From contig OZ020592.1 in the NCBI GenBank assembly GCA_963971535.1, forward strand, positions 121,415,145-121,479,144: a stretch of DNA of 64,000 nt, in the 5' to 3' direction. The position numbers and the translations under genes are program-made. This document shows positions 1-10,835 of this stretch, one piece after another; positions within the stretch are counted from its first letter, which is position 1; the number at the start of each line of letters is the position of its first letter. The notes under the pieces are model-generated. The model was not told the origin of the DNA, searched no databases, and was given only the letters and a program-made list of their open reading frames with translations. The DNA comes from Notolepis coatsorum. Taxonomy: Eukaryota > Chordata > Actinopteri > Aulopiformes > Paralepididae.

Positions 1-232
1 TAGGAAGAAGTATACACTTATTTAATCCTACCCCTTTTCCACTACTCAAATGAGTGTATTAATTTAAAACATCTAAAAAAAATATATATATATATATATA
101 TGCAAAACAAAAAAACAAAAACTATATATGTAAAACATGAAAGAAATGTGTCTTCTCATGGTAGTGCTTACATTAAGAACTTTTAAATTGAGTTCTCCCC
201 TCAGATTATAACCCCCCTCCCTATCAAAGAAC
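1..232 (-). pseudogene. LINE ORF2 C-terminal piece, cut off by DIRS insertion
   Basis: Read on the minus strand from about 232 downward, this stretch encodes a peptide containing DREGGYNLRGELN. This resembles the segment that follows the NIQ motif near the C-terminus of the LINE ORF2 whose main part lies at 5476-8095. It therefore looks like the other half of that LINE, separated from it by the DIRS-like element. Toward position 1 there is A-rich and (AT)n sequence (about 85-112), consistent with degraded LINE 3' sequence. The assignment rests on the resumed reading frame and on comparison with the related LINE at 51.4-56.4 kb. There is no intact ORF. Confidence 0.6.
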
Positions 233-233
233 A

Positions 234-403
234 GTGCCGCTCAGCGTCATCTGCACTAACCTCACTTCGTGCATATGCACTGAATAAAAATCCACAATGT
301 ACCTTTACATACCAACATTCGTCTGGCCACACCCCTATCCACTACCTTCATAAGCAGGTGTGTGGCCACACACTCGCCTCCTTCTTCACTTTCACCACAA
401 GGA
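234..403 (+). repeat. Left inverted terminal repeat of DIRS-like element
   Basis: The sequence from tgccgctcagcg through ttcaccacaagg reappears reverse-complemented at 5257-5430 with only a few mismatches. It contains the palindromic segment tgcatatgca and a short A-rich stretch. Confidence 0.85.
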
Positions 404-828
404 AGTGCCTGTTGTATACATCACTTGACGAGGTTGTTTAAGCTGAAGAAAGTTGAGTTACGTGTTTACATTCTTTCTTGCTTTTTTCTTTCTCTCATAA
501 CTTTAAAAAGAAAAAAGCTAAGTCATAATGTTTACCTCGGAGGGTAAACGTTACCCTTCACCAGCGGTTCTCCATTGCCTCCTCTGTCGTGCGTCTTGGA
601 GCGGGGTTGAGGCCACTTTCGTGGTCGGCAGCCGCGCCCGGTAGGCGTCCGATAGGTAGTTTGCCTCTCCAAGGAGCTGGTGCACCAGCGCCGTCTCCTG
701 TGCGATGGCCTGGTTCCGGCTCTGGTTCCTTTGCCGCCAGAGAGTCGTCCGCTGTTGGGCGGCCGGCTCCTCTGGTGGCGGAGGATTAGAGACGCAAACT
801 TTTTGCGTCGGCTCGCTCCCGTCGTAAG

Positions 829-1995
829 ATGGTGGCTTGTAGACGCGAACGGCCTGGTTTTGGTGAGTTGCTGGAGCCGGATGAGGATGCGTCTGATTCT
901 CCATGGCCGATGGAAACAGAGGACTACATGGTAGAAGCAGACGGGTTCTTATTTGACGCCCCGGTGGAGACATGTCCGCCGCCCGTCCAGGTACCACTGG
1001 AGGGGGGTGATAGGTCTCCTTGGGGTCCCTCGTACACGGATGTTGGGTTAGAACCTCCGACTCGGCGGCGGGATGCCCTGCTATCAGCCACATCAGAATG
1101 TGGCTCTGTAACCAGTAGTCTGCTGCATGTGAGGGACGTGAGCTCGGTGGGGGAAAGTATGCAGGGGGAACTGCATGCTTTTTTCCCCAAGCTCATGGCG
1201 GCGGCGGCAGTCGCAAACGGCGTGCCGCTGCCGCAGCCACTGCCTGTTCCTGTTCCTGATGATCTCATAGGTCATTTATGGCAATGCCGTCCTGTGAGAG
1301 AGATGGGCGTTGTCTGTCCATTTTTCCCCTCGATGGAGGCCTACGTCCGTCAGGGACAGGTGGTCTCCCACATCATGGGCCTCACCCGCGCCTACGTGCG
1401 AGTCACAAGGGTGGTGGGTTTGGTAGACGGCATGAAGGAGGGGGTGCCTCGGCTTGATAAGCCGATGGCAGCTCTCCTTTGTCCTGAGGTGGTGTGGGAG
1501 CCGTTACGGAAGCCGGTTCCCCAAGGGAAATCGGCGAGGCGGTTGGCTTACTGGAGTGACCAGTCATTTATCTCCGCGACTCAATCTCTGGCTGCCACTT
1601 CTAACATCGCGCAGCTGGCGAGATTCATGTCCGGGATACTGACGGGCGGTACGGAGCTGACCGATTTGCAACATGATCAGCTCTCCCAGTCGGCAGGAGC
1701 CATCCTGCATCTGATCCAGCTGCAGTCCATCGCCGCTGGGAAAGTCCGCGCCCTGGCCACTCTAGCCCAGCGCCACCTTTGGCTGGAGCAGGCGCGTGTG
1801 CCGGAAAGGAAGAGGACTCCACTTCTGACGGCACCCCTCTCCGATGCTGGGCTCTTCGGGTCGGCGTTGCAGCTGATGACCTCAACCTGCAGGGAGATGC
1901 AGGAGGAGCGTTCCGTGCTCCAGCCTCATTTCCCCCACCCGATGTCGCTGGTGGAGTTAGACGGAAGGCTCGTCGTCGGGGTTCCGCCGCCGTAG
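829..1995 (+). CDS. DIRS/Ngaro-type gag-like capsid ORF1
   Basis: This 388-codon ORF is the only substantial coding region in the DIRS-like element. Its N-terminal third is acidic and low in complexity. The central part is helical and contains WSDQSFISATQSLAA. The C-terminal part has a helical run ending in QRHLWLEQ, followed by a segment around SDAGLFGSALQLM. That layout, a helix ending in HLWL then a LFG motif and an E/Q-rich helix, is the one I associate with fish DIRS and Ngaro ORF1 proteins, taken to be the capsid. At its 3' end it overlaps a +1-shifted frame (to 2195) that encodes a basic RRKARRRG / AAR-rich tail typical of gag C-termini. A frameshift near 1930-1990 may therefore have separated the tail. 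The start is uncertain; later in-frame ATGs exist at about 904 and 928. Confidence 0.65.
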   Translation: MVACRRERPGFGELLEPDEDASDSPWPMETEDYMVEADGFLFDAPVETCPPPVQVPLEGGDRSPWGPSYTDVGLEPPTRRRDALLSATSECGSVTSSLLHVRDVSSVGESMQGELHAFFPKLMAAAAVANGVPLPQPLPVPVPDDLIGHLWQCRPVREMGVVCPFFPSMEAYVRQGQVVSHIMGLTRAYVRVTRVVGLVDGMKEGVPRLDKPMAALLCPEVVWEPLRKPVPQGKSARRLAYWSDQSFISATQSLAATSNIAQLARFMSGILTGGTELTDLQHDQLSQSAGAILHLIQLQSIAAGKVRALATLAQRHLWLEQARVPERKRTPLLTAPLSDAGLFGSALQLMTSTCREMQEERSVLQPHFPHPMSLVELDGRLVVGVPPP

Positions 1996-2195
1996 CCGCC
2001 GCTGCTACCACCGCCACTGCTGGACCTTCAGCAAAGAAGGCCAGGAGGAAAGAGGGCGCCTCCGCCACTGCAGCCGGCCCATCCACGCTCGGAGGTGACG
2101 GTAGGGATCGTCGTGACCAGCCTCCTATCCTTTACCGTCCCTCCGGGGCTCCCCGGGGTGGCAAGTCCCGAGCGGCTCGTGGCAGGCGTCGCTAA
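1996..2195 (+). pseudogene. Basic gag tail in shifted frame
   Basis: In the frame overlapping the end of the gag-like ORF there is an Ala/Arg/Lys-rich peptide with clusters such as RRKARRRG and KKARRKE, ending at a stop at 2195. Its nuclear-localisation-like composition suggests it is the true C-terminus of the gag-like protein, displaced by a one-base frameshift or read by programmed frameshifting. The sequence alone cannot tell these apart. Confidence 0.4.
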
Positions 2196-2263
2196 AAGTG
2201 ACTTTTTTCCCTCTGTGGTCCCCCCTGTTCCCTTCCCGGCCCACCATATGATTTTGTTAAAGA

Positions 2264-2290
2264 AATAAAAGGTCCCTCCTGGGAGGGACT
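2264..2290 (+). terminator. Poly(A) signal and hairpin after gag-like ORF
   Basis: AATAAA at 2264 is followed at once by a perfect 8-bp stem (GTCCCTCC / GGAGGGAC, 2272-2289) and a T-rich run. It would end a transcript carrying only the gag-like ORF. Confidence 0.45.
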
Positions 2291-2299
2291 ATTTTTTGT

Positions 2300-5139
2300 T
2301 ACAAACTGTGTGTTTATTCACTACATATGATGGGGATACGATGTGTGAACCTTTCGCTAGTGTGGGTTTGATAGAAGGGCTAGACTTTTAAGTCTTGTTG
2401 GTCGCTACATTTCATGTTAGAGCTTAAGCAAGGCCTGCAGCTTACACTCGGTTGAAAGAGGTTTTTTTCTGCCTCGAACTGAAGGTTAGGTCTTCTTCAC
2501 ATAAAGTTAGAGGTTAGTTGTGTGCTCTGTTGCTTAAACAGTGATATTGAGCCGCAACACTGTTGTGTTGGTCTGCAGTAATGCTTGTGTGTGTAAAGGT
2601 ACCGCGGTTCAGGCCGCTCTTTCTCTCTATCAGATTTTCTGTGTCTTGCAACATAAACACGGGTGTCGGGTTCACACATATATAACTTTGGCCTTGTTAT
2701 AAACCCTGTTCACAGACTTGTCTGTGGCTAGCGCGCATTGAATTAGCTTTGCGCTATTCATTAGCATACTGGCTACTTAAGGTATCATACGGCTATTGTT
2801 GTTGTCGTATTCAAGGGTTGGGCTTGCAAGGGGGTACCGGATAAACCCCTCCTTCCCTCTTCTGATTGGTCTTTTTTTTTTTTTTTTCATTCGGTCCGGC
2901 CACGCTGTTAGGCAGCTTGGCACGGGGGGGGGGGGGGTCCCGGCGGTTGAGTCATGGGTTTCACCCCGTCATAGAATACGTCACTGGGCACGTTTCTATT
3001 GGACGACGGCTTCCGTGAGTTTTTTAAGACCCGTATGTAGGGTCTGTCATTGTCAAGTTGTCGGGGCAGAGTGTAGGAACTTAGTGTTCTGCTACGCTCG
3101 ATATACGTGTAACTTGAGTCTGTTGGTCACATGGCTCAATGTTACCGTGACTTTTCAAATCATGGCTCACGTGGGAAGTCTCTCTGAGGATTCCCGTCTC
3201 CTCTCTGTGGTGAGGGTGGCGGGATGTAAGAATGAAAACAATTTTTACCCTCAGCCGCGTCACGTGGGATTCATGTCAGTCTGTGTTTCTTTCTTTTTAA
3301 TAAAAAGACGGAAGAATATGAAGCACGACAACTCCTTGTCGTTCTCCCAGGCGACTTGAAGGACCAATGTCTGGTGTCTGGTTGGACTATCCATTGATGT
3401 GTTTGGGTCTCGACGCGTACATAGTGCTGGCTCGGGGTGTTTCTGATAAGAATCACGCATGAGGCTGGTACGCCTTGGTTGCTCATTATTAAAACGGCGT
3501 TTTTATAGGGCAACTGGGATGGAGGTTTTCTCTTCCGAGCGCCTGTTACTAGGTCTCGACGAATTCTCGTTCATATCTGGGGGATGTTAACGGAATAGAT
3601 CAAAACATAGGTAGAGGGGTCTCACGCCCTTGGGGTGGGCCACTGAGCGCGGTACGAATGGGACCGTCTGGGTGGCAGCCTCTTTTCATGTTTTTAGATC
3701 GACACGCGTACCTACCCCCTCTCTTGGAGTGGGGATGTTGGCGTGGTTAGGGCACGGGACTGGTTCTGGTCACGCTGGTCCAGGTCAGTTAACCCGTTGT
3801 CCGCCGGGGACGCAGATCTGCTGTTCTGGTACCCTGAGGGACTTGTGTTTTTTTCGGGGGAAAAAATGCCGGGTCGGCCCGGGTGTCACAGGGTTGGGCG
3901 TTATGGAGGCCCTTTGTTGGGTACATGTTGTACCCTGCGCTATCATGAAGGGGCTGGTTCTCCATTCTTTTCGCTCCTCTCTTACGCATGGCGAAGAGGG
4001 GGCTGTTGGGGTGGTCTTATGGACCTCCTCTGGCAGCCCTGTGTGCTTCCCGAGCTGCCGGGCCCGGTCCGAAGTTGTGTTTCGTCGACCCGTAGGCCTG
4101 GAATAACCCCTTTTTGAAAACTGTAACACTTGTACTGCGGTATAACCAGTGTGTACCCGCAGGTGTGTTTTGGAGTTTTTTCTTGAGAGGTTATAGGAAC
4201 AACCACCGCATGTTGTACCAAGAGGGTGGTTGATTCCCTGGTGTGTTGGAGCGGAGTCAACTCCCGGGTTACCCGGTTGAGTGTGCCCCTGCACGTTCAT
4301 GACATCTGCCAATCGTGTCAGCCTTCTCTGCCTCGGCCCCTCTGGGTCGGGTTTTATGGTGGAGGCTTTGTCATGGTGCGCAACAATGCCAGCATACGCC
4401 CCGTCCGCCGGGGTGCTGTTTTCAGTTGACCCCTTTGGCGCCTGTCTCGTCCGCAGTGCTCCAGGCTCGGGTCAAACGCCTGCTGCCTGGTTTGAGGGAT
4501 CGACCCCCTCTGGGGTCGTCTCCCCGGTGCGCTGCCTGCTTCCGCTGTAGTGTAGCCTTTTGTGTGCTTCGAGTTACGGCCATGCTGACTGCCTGAGTTT
4601 GTCAGGGTCAGTGTGCCAGGCGGCGTACTAGTGGGGGGAAGGGCCCGCTCTTGGAGGGGCCCTGTCCGAATACGCTGGCGATGTGGGGGGCGGTGTCACT
4701 AAGTGACCGCCTGGTGAGGTCTTGATGCTGTGGCGTCATTGACCTCTCCGGGCCCCCTTTTTCCGGGGGATCCAGTCCCTTCAGTGAGTCTGGGTCTTCC
4801 TTCGCGCTCCGCTGCTACAGCCTTGCCACAGGGTTGAGTTGCTCTCGACCACGTGTTTTTGGGGGCGGTAACGAGGTTTGTTCCTTCCGTTCGTTCCCTG
4901 GTGGCATGCGGGTTGTGCGTGTGGGTAGTTGTGGGGTCAAGCCATGGCCTGCTCACCCTGTGTGTTGAGTTGATCGAGTTTCTCTTCGCACGGTCGGATC
5001 CGTCTCCCTCCCGTCCTCCAATAGGGGGGGTATCCTCCATTAGGGATGGTCGGGGGGGCTCGGTCCTCCCCGGTTCTGATGGTTGTGGGGGGCCTCAGTG
5101 GGGTACATTTGTCGAGCTTCAGGCTCCCGCTCAGCTCCC
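2300..5139. other. DIRS interior with no recognisable coding sequence
   Basis: About 2.8 kb lies between the gag-like ORF and the internal complementary region. Six-frame reading shows only short, composition-driven ORFs on both strands. No reverse transcriptase, RNase H, methyltransferase-like or tyrosine recombinase motif was seen. The 3.6-5.1 kb part is G/T-rich on the plus strand. It may be replaced or severely eroded pol sequence. Confidence 0.55.
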
Positions 5140-5232
5140 GTAGTGCAGATGACGCTGAGCGGCAGCCAGTATGATATAGAACGTAAGGTTATGAGTATAA
5201 CCAAGTTCTATGAATACTGGTGACGCTCAGCG
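5140..5232. repeat. Internal complementary region (ICR) of DIRS-like element
   Basis: The first about 24 bases (gtgcagatgacgctgagcgg) are the reverse complement of the element's left end at 234-257. The remainder (5176-5232) is the reverse complement of its right end at 5421-5476, with about one mismatch. In DIRS elements this region templates joining of the two ends in the circular intermediate. The central 5167-5220 segment is also an imperfect palindrome able to form a hairpin. Confidence 0.75.
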
Positions 5233-5256
5233 TCTGGACGCCACTGCGGCCTTTGA

Positions 5257-5430
5257 TCTCGCCTTGTGGTGAAAGATTGGGAAGGAGGCGAGTGTGTGGC
5301 CACACACCTGCTTATGAAGGTAGCGGATAGGGGTGTGGCCAGACGAATGTTGGTATGTAAAGGTACATTGTGGATTTTTATTCAGTGCATATGCACGAAG
5401 TGAGGTTAGTGCAGATGTCGCTGAGCGTCA
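5257..5430 (-). repeat. Right inverted terminal repeat of DIRS-like element
   Basis: Reverse complement of 234-403 with few differences. Beyond it the element continues for about 45 bases (to about 5476) before LINE ORF2 sequence resumes. Confidence 0.85.
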
Positions 5431-5475
5431 CCAGTATTCATAGAACTTGGTTATATTCATAACCTTACGTTCTTG

Positions 5476-8095
5476 AATGTTTCCTGGAAGTACATGACCT
5501 TTTGCTTTATACATTAATTGTGCCGTTTTAAATTCCACAAGATCATTTAACTTTAATGTTTTTGACTTTAAAAATGATATGTTTGTGTGATCACGATAAC
5601 CTGCAATGTGAACTATCCTTATGGCCATTTTTTGGAGTATAAAAAGTGGTTGTAGTGTAGAATTATAAGTGTTTCCCAAGACTTCAGCACAGTCATTTAA
5701 ATATGGTAAAACTAGTGAACAGTAGAGAATGTAGAGTGATTTTCTATCCAGAATGTGCTTTACTTTACTCATGACTGAAATGCTTCTTGACAGTTTAGAT
5801 TGGACATGTTTTATGTGAGGTTTCCAACAGATTTTATTGTCTATTATTACACCTAGGAATTTATTTTCATAAACTCTTTCAATAATCACATACTTTATTT
5901 TAACTTGTACTTGAGTATTTAATCTACAGTTTCCAAATAACATAATTTTAGTTTTGCTCAAGTTCAATGATAATTTGTTTCTATCAAACCATTTTTTTAT
6001 TTCTTCATTTCAGATGTGATGACCTCTAAAAGATGCTGGATATTCTCACCAGAAAAAAAAAGATTAGTGTCATCCGCAAATAAAATACATTTAAATATAT
6101 TGGATACTTTACATATATCGTTAATGTACAAGATGAACAGTTTTGGACCCAACACTGACCCCTGGGGGACACCACAAGCAATGTCCAAACATTCAGATTT
6201 ATAATCTCTCATTGTCACAAATTGTTGTCTTTTATTTAGATAGCTTCTCACCCAGTCCAATACTACCCCCTGATCCCATATCTTTCCAATTTCTTGATTA
6301 ATATATCATGATTAATAGTATCAAATGCTTTTTTTTAGATCAATGAATACTCCAGCTACATGTTTTTTTTTATCTATGGAATTTGTGATTTTTTCAATGA
6401 GTTCTAATGCTAGTGATGTTGACCGGTGTGTTCTGAATCCATACTGGCTATCGGTGAGTAAATAATGTTTATCAATGAATTTATCTAATCTGTTGTTGAA
6501 GAGTTTTTCTAATATTTTTGAGAACTGAGGAAGTAGAGAAACAGGCCTATAATTTGTGAAGTGGTGTTTATCTCCAGTCTTGAACAGAGGTGTGACTTTT
6601 GCGATTTTCATTTTATTCAGATATTGACCAGTTTTGAATGATAAATTGCAGATGTGTGTGAGTGGTTTTGAAATCCCACTAATGACATTTTTTACTATTT
6701 TCATATCTATTTCATTACTGTGTGTAGATGCCTTGTTTTTACATTTATTAGTAGTTTCTATAATTTCATTTTCATCTACCGCTTCCAGAAACATTGAACT
6801 AGGATTTCTTTCAATATAATTGTCTTTTACAGTATGTCTTCAGGAGTCACTGGATCTGGGATTTTTCCCGCTAATTCTGGTCCAATATTTACAAAAAAAT
6901 TATTAAAGTTGTTAACCACATCATCCATATTGCTAATAGTTTGATCATTTTCCATAAAATACTGATAATACCATTTAATATATTCCAAACACCTTTAATA
7001 TTATATTTGTTGTTATCTAATATTCTACTATAATGATCCTTCTTACATCTTCTCATAATATTAGTTAACTTATTTTTATATTTCTTATATTTATTTTCTG
7101 CCTCTTTAGTTCTATGTTTTATAAATTCTCTATATAGTGTATTTTTCTTTTTACATGCATTCTGTAATCCCCTTGTGATCCATGGGCTGTCTGAGTGTTT
7201 ATGTTTACTGGTATATTCTTTTATTGGACAATGTTTATGATATAATAAGTTAAATATAGATAAGAATGTTTCAAATTATGCTTTATCAGTGTCTTCCTCT
7301 TTATATACTATCTCCCAATTTTGTAGTAGCAAATCATTTTTGAAAGCGTTCATTGATTCTTCTGTCCTCACTCGTTTAAATTGTAGTTTATTGTCCTGCT
7401 TGTTTTCTGTGTAGTTGTTGTCATAAACTGTAAAAACTGGTAAATGGTCGCTGATGTAATTTATTAGTAATCCACTCACTGTATTGTTTTCTATAATATT
7501 CATAAATATATTGTCTATCAGAGTGGCACAATGGGATGTGATTCGGCTGGGTCTTGTGATTTTTGGATAAAGGCTCAGACTATACAATGTGTTGATGAAT
7601 TCCTGTCATTTTATGTTTGTTTGGATTTAAAAGATCAATGTTAAAATCCCCACAGATGAAAATAGCATTTTGATTATTGTTTATATACATTTCTTCAATC
7701 CAGTCCTTGAAAACTTCCATATTTGAACCTGGTGCTCTATATATACAGCTCACAATTATATTTTTCTTTTTTTCTACACATATTTCTATTGTTATACATT
7801 CTAATAAATTATCAATCACACTTGTCATTCTTTCTACAATCTTATAATTCAAGTTATTATCCATATACACAGCCACTCCTCCTCCACTCTTATTTTTTCT
7901 GTTCATATAGTTGAGTTCATATCCAACCATTTCAAAATCCATTCCCTTTTCCTCGTTCATCCAAGTTTCTGAAATGGCAATTATGTTAAATGGTTGTGTA
8001 AACTGGTTTAAATATTCCTTAATGCTGTTAAAGTTTGCGTACAGACTTCTTGAATTGAAGTGAATTATTGATAGTTTGTCAGTGTTTATTGTTAT
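5476..8095 (-). pseudogene. Degenerate Jockey-superfamily LINE ORF2 (endonuclease and reverse transcriptase)
   Basis: Read on the minus strand, broken frames encode in order: an apurinic-type endonuclease (GGGVAVYMDNN, ICGDFNIDLL, ISDHLPVF; about 7960-7276); an RT N-terminal part (TNYRPVSLLPQFSKILEKL, QYGFRTHRST; 6794-6321); the RT catalytic core (GVPQGSVLGPKLF, FADDTNLF; about 6260-5997); and the thumb/connection (5967-5476). At least four frameshifts or stops interrupt it. It is the same family as the better preserved LINE at 51.4-56.4 kb. The frame ends after the NIQ motif at about 5476, where the DIRS element begins, and appears to resume at 232. The exact clade is uncertain. Confidence 0.8.
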
Positions 8096-9084
8096 CAGTG
8101 TTTATGTTAACAAGCTGCCGAACGACCTCGGAGCCACACACCCTGCTTGCTACCGTGGAGACACAGAACTGGCTGCCGGCAAATTTTAAGATCTTTACAT
8201 CCGTCTGAGTAAATGCTGTCACCCACCGATATACATACATTATATACACATTGAAAAACATAGAACTTTCTTCAATCCTCCCTTTGATTCTAAATCAACC
8301 TTCAGAATCAACAAACTACTTGGTTTTTCAATCATACTCGGCTGTCGTTTTTAACGTACACGGCCCCCCCTCCTTCGTGCCCGAGGAAGGAAGACAGCAT
8401 CCCGTCAAAACTGTGATCTCGTTAGTCGATGCCTATCATGCATCTCCCGGGGCACCAGGGAACACACAGCAGTCCATCCACACGACGACACCCAGAGAAA
8501 CCCCACAGCCACTTAGCACTCCTCCCTGGGAGAGCTCCTTTTTTTTTTTTACCATGGTGCTTACTTACTCTTACACGACAAATCATGACTTTTACTCTTA
8601 CACTCTTACTCTTACTCATACTCTTCCTCGTACTCTTACACGACACCTCCCTGTCGTCACAGTGATCTTGCTGTTTGAGGTCTGTTGCACTTCCCCTCGT
8701 GCACAAGGAAAATCGAAACAGACCACCTAAACCAACAACATCCAATTACTCATAACAATTAGGGCTCTCAATAATTCTATCTTGTTGTTTTTACCCACCC
8801 ATTGCAATGTCCATCTTACAATGCGGTTTCCCCTATCTCATACTTCTGTGAATCATTATCAATGAACACACAGGACTTCACGCTGTCGTCTTGTCTCTCT
8901 TGATCTCTTGATTGACTCTGGAAGGAAGTCCCTGTTTGTTCATGATTCAACAATAAACCCGCCCATGATCTCTGTTTCAAACGCCTCAAAACAGCGTCTC
9001 CGCAGGAAAGCCCCCGGTGTCTGCCTCGTCCTCCCCTGAGCAACACCGCCTGCGACCGCCGGACTCCGCCGGAGACACTCTATA
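8096..9084. other. Unassigned sequence 5' of the LINE
   Basis: About 1 kb without a supported gene. It holds a short T-run (8529-8540) and an imperfect (TACTCT)n-like tract at about 8575-8645. Short ORFs on both strands show no recognisable domain. Confidence 0.5.
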
Positions 9085-9811
9085 TCAGTGGTGTCTGTTT
9101 ACTGCAGAGTGGAGGGACTGGGAGACCCATGTTACTGACCAGACACTCTGTATCAGTGATGTCTGTTTACTGCAGAGTGGAGGGACTGGGAGGCCCATGT
9201 TACTGACCAGACACTCTGTATCAGTGATGTCTGTTTACTGCAGAGTGGAGGGACTGGGAGACCCATGTTACTGACCAGACACTCTGTATCAGTGATGACT
9301 GTTTACTGCAGAGCAGGAGGGACTGGGAGACCCATGTTACTGACCAGACACTCTGTATCAGTGATGGCTGTTTACTGCAGAGCGGAGGAACTGGGAGACC
9401 CATGTTACTGACCAGACACTCTGTATCAGTGATGGCTGTTTACTGCAGAGTGGAGGGACTGGGAGACCCATGTTACTGACCAGACACTCTGTATCAGTGA
9501 TGGCTGTTTACTGCAGAGTGGAGGGACTGGGAGACCCATGTTACTGACCAGACACTCTGTATCAGTGATGGCTGTTTACTGCAGAGTTGGAGGGACTGGG
9601 AGACCCATGTTACTGACCAGACACTCTGTATCAGTGATGGCTGTTTACTGCAGAGTGGAGGGACTGGGAGACCCACGTTACTGACCAGACACTGTATCAG
9701 TGATGGCTGTTTACTGCAGAGCGGAGGGACTGGGAGACCCACGTTACTGACCAGACACTGTATCAGTGATGGCTGTTTACTGCAGAGTGGAGGGACTGGG
9801 AGACCCATGTT
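9085..9811. repeat. 68-bp minisatellite, about 10-11 copies
   Basis: The unit begins ctgtttactgcagag and includes ggagacccatgttactgacc. Starts at 9093, 9161 and 9229 give a 68-bp period. Units differ by single substitutions and a few short indels (for example loss of 'ctct' near 9690 and 9760). Open frames across the array are a by-product of the repeat. Confidence 0.9.
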
Positions 9812-10070
9812 AGAAGAGCCAAACAATTAGCAAGATATTGCTCAGTGTCAGCAATTATTGGCAGCCGGGCAATTTGGAGAAGACGCTGCCATCTGTATCC
9901 ATAAGCTGTGTGTTGATTGTCAGGTTCATCATCCATGTGTGTGTGTAACTTTGGTTGCCATTGTCAATTTGGGCACGATTGTATCAGAATAACCCACAAT
10001 GTACAAGTGCACTGATAATATTTGTGTCCTTTAAACATTGTCTTTATGTGGACATAAATAAAGATTCTAA

Positions 10071-10278
<208 letters not shown>

Positions 10279-10395
10279 CCTGCAGGGCTACATTAAACAA
10301 ACAGAGGAAGGACAGGTCTCCCCGTCACTCTCAGCATAAACACACAGACATCATGATACAGGAGAGCTGCGGCAGCTCACTGTCACTGTGTCAAG

Positions 10396-10635
10396 CTGTC
10401 AGAGGGGAGGGGGGATGGGGGGAGAGAGGAGGGAGAGAGTGAGAGAGGGGGGGAGGGGGAGAGGGGGGGAGAGAGAGCAAGGGGGGAGAGGGGCGAGAGT
10501 GGGGGAGGGGGGGAGAGGAGGGAGAGAGTGAGGGAGGGGGAGAGGGGGGGGAGGGGGGGAGAGGGCGGAGAGAGCGAGGGAGGGGGGGAGGAGGGAGAGA
10601 GTGAGGGACGGGGGGGAGGCGTGTTGCTTATTAAC
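10396..10635. repeat. Purine-rich low-complexity tract abutting a gap
   Basis: An irregular G/A-only tract of GGGGGAGAGA-type units ends in a run of N. It is probably the reason the assembly broke here. Confidence 0.9.
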
Positions 10636-10835
10636 NNNNNNNNNNNNNNNNNNNNNNNNNNNNNNNNNNNNNNNNNNNNNNNNNNNNNNNNNNNNNNNNN
10701 NNNNNNNNNNNNNNNNNNNNNNNNNNNNNNNNNNNNNNNNNNNNNNNNNNNNNNNNNNNNNNNNNNNNNNNNNNNNNNNNNNNNNNNNNNNNNNNNNNNN
10801 NNNNNNNNNNNNNNNNNNNNNNNNNNNNNNNNNNN
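10636..10835. other. Assembly gap (200 N)
   Basis: Exactly 200 N, a conventional scaffold-gap size, so the real length is unknown. The 5' end of the BEL/Pao relic is lost in it. Confidence 0.98.

Larger units (their letters stand above)
234..5476 (+). mobile_element. DIRS-like tyrosine-recombinase retrotransposon, gag-only
   Basis: The element is bounded by about 165-bp inverted terminal repeats (234-403 and 5257-5430). Near its right end an internal complementary region (about 5140-5232) matches, in inverted orientation, the extreme left end and the extreme right end. This arrangement is characteristic of DIRS elements, which replicate through a circle. The only recognisable gene is a gag-like ORF at 829. 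The host LINE reading frame stops at one edge and resumes at the other with no evident target duplication, as expected for tyrosine-recombinase integration. No reverse transcriptase, RNase H or recombinase could be found in 2.2-5.1 kb, so it is probably a non-autonomous derivative. Confidence 0.75.

Noticed and set aside
3630-4600. Overlapping ORFs of 90-175 codons on both strands in the DIRS interior
   Set aside because: No domain, overlapping frames on both strands, and base composition explains the low stop frequency.
9017-9826. ORFs across the 68-bp minisatellite
   Set aside because: Repetitive translation of the satellite on both strands with no domain.
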